This document shows, piece after piece, positions 60,813 through 64,000 of a stretch of 64,000 nucleotides of DNA. Made by a program: the position numbers and the translations under genes. The stretch lies in NCBI RefSeq assembly GCF_017912555.1, contig NZ_JAERSD010000014.1, positions 1-64,000 of the forward strand, read 5' to 3'. The DNA comes from Bacillus sp. REN3 (GTDB taxonomy: Bacteria > Bacillota > Bacilli > Bacillales > Cytobacillaceae). Numbering within the stretch: position 1 is the first letter of the stretch; every line of letters starts with the position of its first letter. Below the pieces are notes generated by a model. The model did no database searches, was not told where the DNA came from, and worked only from the letters and a program-made list of their open reading frames with translations.

Positions 60813-61466
60813 ATGAAGAAAGAAAAAGCAGTAGTCGTTTTTAGCGGCGGACAGGACAGTACAACTTGCCTGTTCTGGGCAATGGAACGATTCCATGAAG
60901 TAGAGGCCATCACATTCGATTACAATCAAAGGCACCGGACCGAGATTGATTGCGCAAAAACTATTGCAGAAGAACTCGGCATCAAACACCATATCCTTGA
61001 TATGGATCTACTGAATCAATTGGCGCCGAATGCCCTGACAAGAAGTGAAATCGAAGTAAAGGACGGGGAAGAAGGTGGATTGCCAAATACATTTGTTCCA
61101 GGCCGCAATCTCTTGTTTATGTCTTTTGCAGGCGTACTTGCCAGCCAGGTTAACGCCAGGCATATCGTAACAGGTGTTTGTGAAACAGACTTCAGCGGCT
61201 ATCCTGATTGCCGGGATGTCTTCATCAAATCACTGAATGTGACGCTAAATCTCTCAATGAATCAAGACTTTGTCATCCACACTCCCTTGATGTGGCTCAA
61301 TAAAGCGGAAACATGGAAGCTTGCAGATGATCTGGGGGCGCTTCAATTCATCCGTGAGAAAACTTTGACATGCTATAACGGGATCATTGCCGATGGATGT
61401 GGCGTTTGTCCAGCCTGCAAGCTGCGTAAAAAAGGGCTTGATTCGTTTCTGGAAGGAGCTGTATAA
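60813..61466 (+). CDS. queC: 7-cyano-7-deazaguanine synthase QueC
   Basis: A 217-residue QueC that makes preQ0 from 7-carboxy-7-deazaguanine with ATP and ammonia. The PP-loop motif is SGGQDS (residues 11-16), and the C-terminal zinc site reads CYNG...[24 protein letters not shown] precedes the ATG. First gene of a queCDE-VUT operon, 1 nt before queD. Confidence 0.97.
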   Translation: MKKEKAVVVFSGGQDSTTCLFWAMERFHEVEAITFDYNQRHRTEIDCAKTIAEELGIKHHILDMDLLNQLAPNALTRSEIEVKDGEEGGLPNTFVPGRNLLFMSFAGVLASQVNARHIVTGVCETDFSGYPDCRDVFIKSLNVTLNLSMNQDFVIHTPLMWLNKAETWKLADDLGALQFIREKTLTCYNGIIADGCGVCPACKLRKKGLDSFLEGAV

Positions 61467-61467
61467 A

Positions 61468-61944
61468 ATGTTCGGATTCCGGATTGTCGAACAGCTTCAA
61501 AAAATTGACGAAGACATTGAAAGGGATCAGCTGAAATACCATTCTAAACGGGTGCTTGTCAGCAAGGAATTCACCTTTGATTCAGCGCACCACCTGCACG
61601 CTTATGAAGGAAAGTGCAAAAACCTTCATGGACATACGTATAAAGTTATATTTGGCCTGAGCGGTTTCGTCGATGGCCGCGGGCTGATGATTGATTTTGG
61701 CGACATAAAAGAAATTTGGAAAACAGAAATCGAAATATTCCTTGATCATAAATACCTGAATGAAACACTGCCGCCGATGAACACGACAGCCGAAAATGTG
61801 GTTGTCTGGATTTATGAGAAGATGGCTGCGGCACTTGAAGACAGAGAGTACCTTTATGATGGCGCAAGAGTCGAGTTTGTCCGTTTATATGAAACACCTA
61901 CTAGTTACGCTGAGGCAAGACGGGAGTGGATGAAGAGTGAGTAA
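61468..61944 (+). CDS. queD: 6-carboxytetrahydropterin synthase QueD
   Basis: A 158-residue QueD. The zinc and catalytic residues are in FDSAHHLHAYEGKCKNLHGH (H41/H42, catalytic Cys50, zinc His54/56), with ENVVVWIYEKM and the C-terminal REWMKSE. It converts dihydroneopterin triphosphate to carboxytetrahydropterin. ATG 61468 follows GGAAGGAGCTGTATAAA, one nucleotide after the queC stop; the stop overlaps queE by 8 nt. An N-terminal extension of about 25 residues precedes the family core. Confidence 0.96.
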   Translation: MFGFRIVEQLQKIDEDIERDQLKYHSKRVLVSKEFTFDSAHHLHAYEGKCKNLHGHTYKVIFGLSGFVDGRGLMIDFGDIKEIWKTEIEIFLDHKYLNETLPPMNTTAENVVVWIYEKMAAALEDREYLYDGARVEFVRLYETPTSYAEARREWMKSE

Positions 61945-62665
61945 AATTCCCGTCATAGAAATCTTTGGCCCGACCATCCAGGGAGAAGGGATGGTCATTG
62001 GCCAAAAAACAATGTTTGTCCGCACTGCAGGCTGTGATTATTCTTGTGCGTGGTGTGATTCCTCCTTCACTTGGGATGGTTCTGGAAAGGGTTTGATCAG
62101 ACAGCTGGAAGCGGAAGAGATTTGGCAGGAATTGAAGACGCTCGGCGGCAATGGGTTCTCACTTGTCACCATCTCAGGAGGCAACCCTGCCCTCATAAAT
62201 AATTTATCTTTCCTGATTGAGCTTTTAAAAAGGAACGATATCAAAGTCGCTCTTGAAACACAGGGGAGCAGATGGCAGGAGTGGTTCATGGAGATTGATG
62301 AACTGACATTATCGCCAAAACCTCCAAGTTCAAAAATGAAGACGGATTTCGCAGTGCTTGATGAAATCATTCACAGGCTGAAGATGAATAAAGGCAGTCA
62401 GAACATCAGCCTGAAAATCATCGTCTTTGACGAACAGGATTATCAATATGCCAAAATCATACACGACCGATACCCAGACGTCCCCTTTTTTTTACAAGTA
62501 GGGAATGTTGAGACTGCTGCGGCTGACAAGGAAAAGCTGGTTGAAAATTTGATCCATAAATTTCAATTGCTTGTCAGACAAGTCACAAGCGATCATGAAA
62601 TGAAGAACGTCAGGGTCCTGCCACAGCTTCATACTTACATCTGGGGAAATAAAAGAGGAGTTTAG
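61937..62665 (+). CDS. queE: 7-carboxy-7-deazaguanine synthase QueE
   Basis: A 242-residue radical SAM enzyme. The iron-sulphur cysteines are C33, C37 and C40 in AGCDYSCAWC, with EGMVIGQKTMFVR (substrate region) and TISGGNPAL (GGE-like SAM motif). It makes carboxydeazaguanine for queuosine. The GTG start overlaps queD by 8 nt. Confidence 0.96.
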   Translation: MSKIPVIEIFGPTIQGEGMVIGQKTMFVRTAGCDYSCAWCDSSFTWDGSGKGLIRQLEAEEIWQELKTLGGNGFSLVTISGGNPALINNLSFLIELLKRNDIKVALETQGSRWQEWFMEIDELTLSPKPPSSKMKTDFAVLDEIIHRLKMNKGSQNISLKIIVFDEQDYQYAKIIHDRYPDVPFFLQVGNVETAAADKEKLVENLIHKFQLLVRQVTSDHEMKNVRVLPQLHTYIWGNKRGV

Positions 62666-62676
62666 GAGGAAAAGAG

Positions 62677-63216
62677 ATGCGGGTTTTCCTTTACCTTGTT
62701 TCAATTATTGCAGCCAATGTCGTGACAGCGGCATTCGCGCCGCTTCAATTTGGGGTATTCATCGTACCGATGGGCACACTGCTAATCGGTGCTACCTTCA
62801 TTTTCCGTGACCTGGTCCAAAATATGTACGGCAGGGGTAAAACCTATTTGTTTATTGGAACGGCACTGATGTTATCAGCAATCGCTTCTTATATTCTCGG
62901 CGATACATTGCTGATTGTCATGGCTTCCGCCTTGAGTTTTGCGGCAGCCGAAACCACAGATACCGAAATTTACACGAGGCTGCGGCTGCCGATGAGCTGG
63001 AGGGTATTTTACAGCGGCCTCGTTGGAGGCCTGCTTGATTCCATAATATTTGTGGTGATTGGTTTAAGCCCGATTGGCGCAAACTTCCTGCCATGGGAAG
63101 CCGTGCCTGCAGCCATCCTTGGCCAGGTTATCGTCAAAACCGTCATCCAGGCCGTCGGGGCAATGCTTTTGAATCCGATTAACAATTTATTGAATAAGAA
63201 AATGGTATCAAGTTAA
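62677..63216 (+). CDS. VUT family queuosine precursor transporter
   Basis: A 179-residue membrane protein of the VUT (YhhQ) family that imports preQ0/preQ1 or queuosine precursors. About five or six helices; visible blocks are PLQFGVFIVPMGTLLIGATF, IFRDLVQNMYGRG and LDSIIFVVIGLSPIG. AGGAGGAAAAGAG precedes the ATG, 11 nt behind queE, so it is the last gene of the operon. queF, which usually ends the operon in B. subtilis, is not present here. A terminator follows at 63215. Confidence 0.9.
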   Translation: MRVFLYLVSIIAANVVTAAFAPLQFGVFIVPMGTLLIGATFIFRDLVQNMYGRGKTYLFIGTALMLSAIASYILGDTLLIVMASALSFAAAETTDTEIYTRLRLPMSWRVFYSGLVGGLLDSIIFVVIGLSPIGANFLPWEAVPAAILGQVIVKTVIQAVGAMLLNPINNLLNKKMVSS

Positions 63217-63243
63217 GGTGCTGGATTTCCGGCACCTTTTTTT
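63215..63243 (+). terminator. Terminator of the queuosine operon
   Basis: AAGGTGC (63215-63221) pairs with GCACCTT (63232-63238), T run. Confidence 0.8.
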
Positions 63244-63259
63244 AAAAACTTCATCATAG

Positions 63260-64000
63260 CTATTGCATTCTTTTCATGACAATTCTTTCAATCAGGCGCC
63301 ACGGCAGCACGCTTTTGAAGAACAGCAATCTTCCGACCCCTCTGCCAACTGGGTACCTTAGCTTTGAAATCCTGCTGCTTGTTGCAATCTTAACAACTGC
63401 CCTTGCTACCTCGAGCGGTTCACCTTGATGGTTTTTTCCAGCGTTTACTTGTTTCAGCAACGCAGCCATCGCCGATTTGTATGGTGATTTTTCATGGATC
63501 CTAACTTTTTCAACATTTGACCAAATATTCGTTTTATAAGAGCCTGGTTCAATAAGGACGACATCTATCCCGAAAGGTCTCAGTTCCAGCCGGAGACTTT
63601 CGCTGAACCCCTCAAGTGCGTGTTTTGAAGCCACATAAGCAGATAAGCCGGGGAATCCGAATCTGCCGCTTATGTTGCTCATATTGATAATTTTCCCTGA
63701 ACCTTTTGCCCGCATGTATGGGATAGCCGCCTGGCTGACGGCTACTGTTCCAAAGAAATTTGTTTCGAATTGCTGCCGAAATTCATCCAGGGACAGTTCT
63801 TCCCCGAAACCTCCCAATGCAAACCCCGCATTATTGACAAGAACATCGACCGATTGGATGGTGTCAAGTTCCTTCTTGAAATCATTCACAGATTGTTGTG
63901 ATGTTACATCAAGCGAAAGGATGACGATTCTTTTCTCCACATTTTCCAAAGCAGCTGCGGATTGCAGCCCCTCTGCTTTTTTTAAATCACGCATGGTTGC
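63260..64000 (-). CDS. SDR family oxidoreductase, N-terminus outside the window
   Basis: At least 246 residues of a short-chain dehydrogenase/reductase. VDVLVNNAGFALGGFGEELS (NNAG motif), KIINMSNISGRFGFPGLSAY (catalytic Ser) and YVASKHALEGFSESLRLEL (YxxxK) are complete. The NAD-binding TGxxxGxG loop must lie beyond position 64000: the visible start ATMRDLKKAEGLQ is the sequence after that loop, so the apparent Met is internal. The substrate is unknown. Confidence 0.9.
   Translation of the reverse strand, partial: ATMRDLKKAEGLQSAAALENVEKRIVILSLDVTSQQSVNDFKKELDTIQSVDVLVNNAGFALGGFGEELSLDEFRQQFETNFFGTVAVSQAAIPYMRAKGSGKIINMSNISGRFGFPGLSAYVASKHALEGFSESLRLELRPFGIDVVLIEPGSYKTNIWSNVEKVRIHEKSPYKSAMAALLKQVNAGKNHQGEPLEVARAVVKIATSSRISKLRYPVGRGVGRLLFFKSVLPWRLIERIVMKRMQ

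Noticed and set aside
1-64000. CRISPR array, prophage or complete insertion sequence
   Set aside because: No regular spaced repeats, no structural phage genes apart from one orphan holin, and only a short transposase relic.

Overview
The window looks like a chromosomal segment of a low-to-moderate-GC, spore-forming Bacillaceae (Bacillus/Mesobacillus-like). Support comes from spoIIP, racA, strong AGGAGG-type ribosome binding sites with frequent TTG/GTG starts, sigma-A promoters, a preQ1-I riboswitch in front of queCDE, and families typical of Bacillus (YwbE, YitT, YpuA/DUF1002, RsbR, MEDS, VanW, HxlR). There is no rRNA, no CRISPR array and no intact insertion sequence. One tRNA (Arg-CCU) is present.

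Layout. 1-8 kb: a YpzG-like small protein, a BcrA-type ABC exporter, GNAT acetyltransferases, a class A penicillin-binding protein, and an HxlR regulator divergent from a class III extradiol dioxygenase. 8-16 kb: a lipoprotein, alkaline phosphatase, two CorA transporters flanking a spoIIP copy that is translationally coupled to a 55-residue membrane protein, a VOC protein and a ZIP transporter. 16-30 kb: MFS transporter, aldo/keto reductase, a divergent PlsY relative, an orphan holin, nitronate monooxygenase, MEDS protein, cold-shock protein, racA, a YdcF-family protein, YpuA, more GNATs and a broken rsbR paralogue. 30-38 kb: a cell-envelope block (class B PBP, VanW protein, ECF sigma factor in an operon with a MacB/FtsX ABC transporter, PAP2 phosphatase). 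38-50 kb: tRNA-Arg, YitT, CPA2 antiporter, YwbE, an intact RsbR paralogue, a HAD phosphatase, a beta-helix protein with an in-frame stop, a FUSC protein and ppc. 50-64 kb: alkyltransferase-like protein, YdjM, DUF2294, signal peptidase I, a decayed mhqED-type operon, small and orphan genes, and the queuosine operon with a VUT transporter. The window ends inside an SDR gene.

How parts work together. The queCDE-VUT operon is headed by a preQ1 riboswitch and terminator, so it is controlled by its own pathway intermediate. Two electrophile/quinone-response arrangements show readable control sites: an HxlR regulator facing a promoter whose start region carries a TTAC-N5-GTAA box, and an MhqR-type operator behind a near-consensus promoter whose downstream genes are degraded. 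The 30-37 kb envelope block suggests stress control of peptidoglycan synthesis and peptide export.

Other signals. Several genes carry single-base frameshifts or a nonsense codon (rsbR paralogue, one GNAT, the mhqD-like esterase, the beta-helix protein), which may be true decay or sequencing indels. A dispersed intergenic repeat occurs in three copies plus a fragment, and a near-identical terminator hairpin occurs three times. I found no clearly undescribed multi-gene system. The most interesting candidates are the ECF-ABC operon lacking an anti-sigma gene with a 20-bp palindrome upstream, the spoIIP/CorA cluster, the PlsY-like protein with altered motifs, and the decayed operon with an intact operator.
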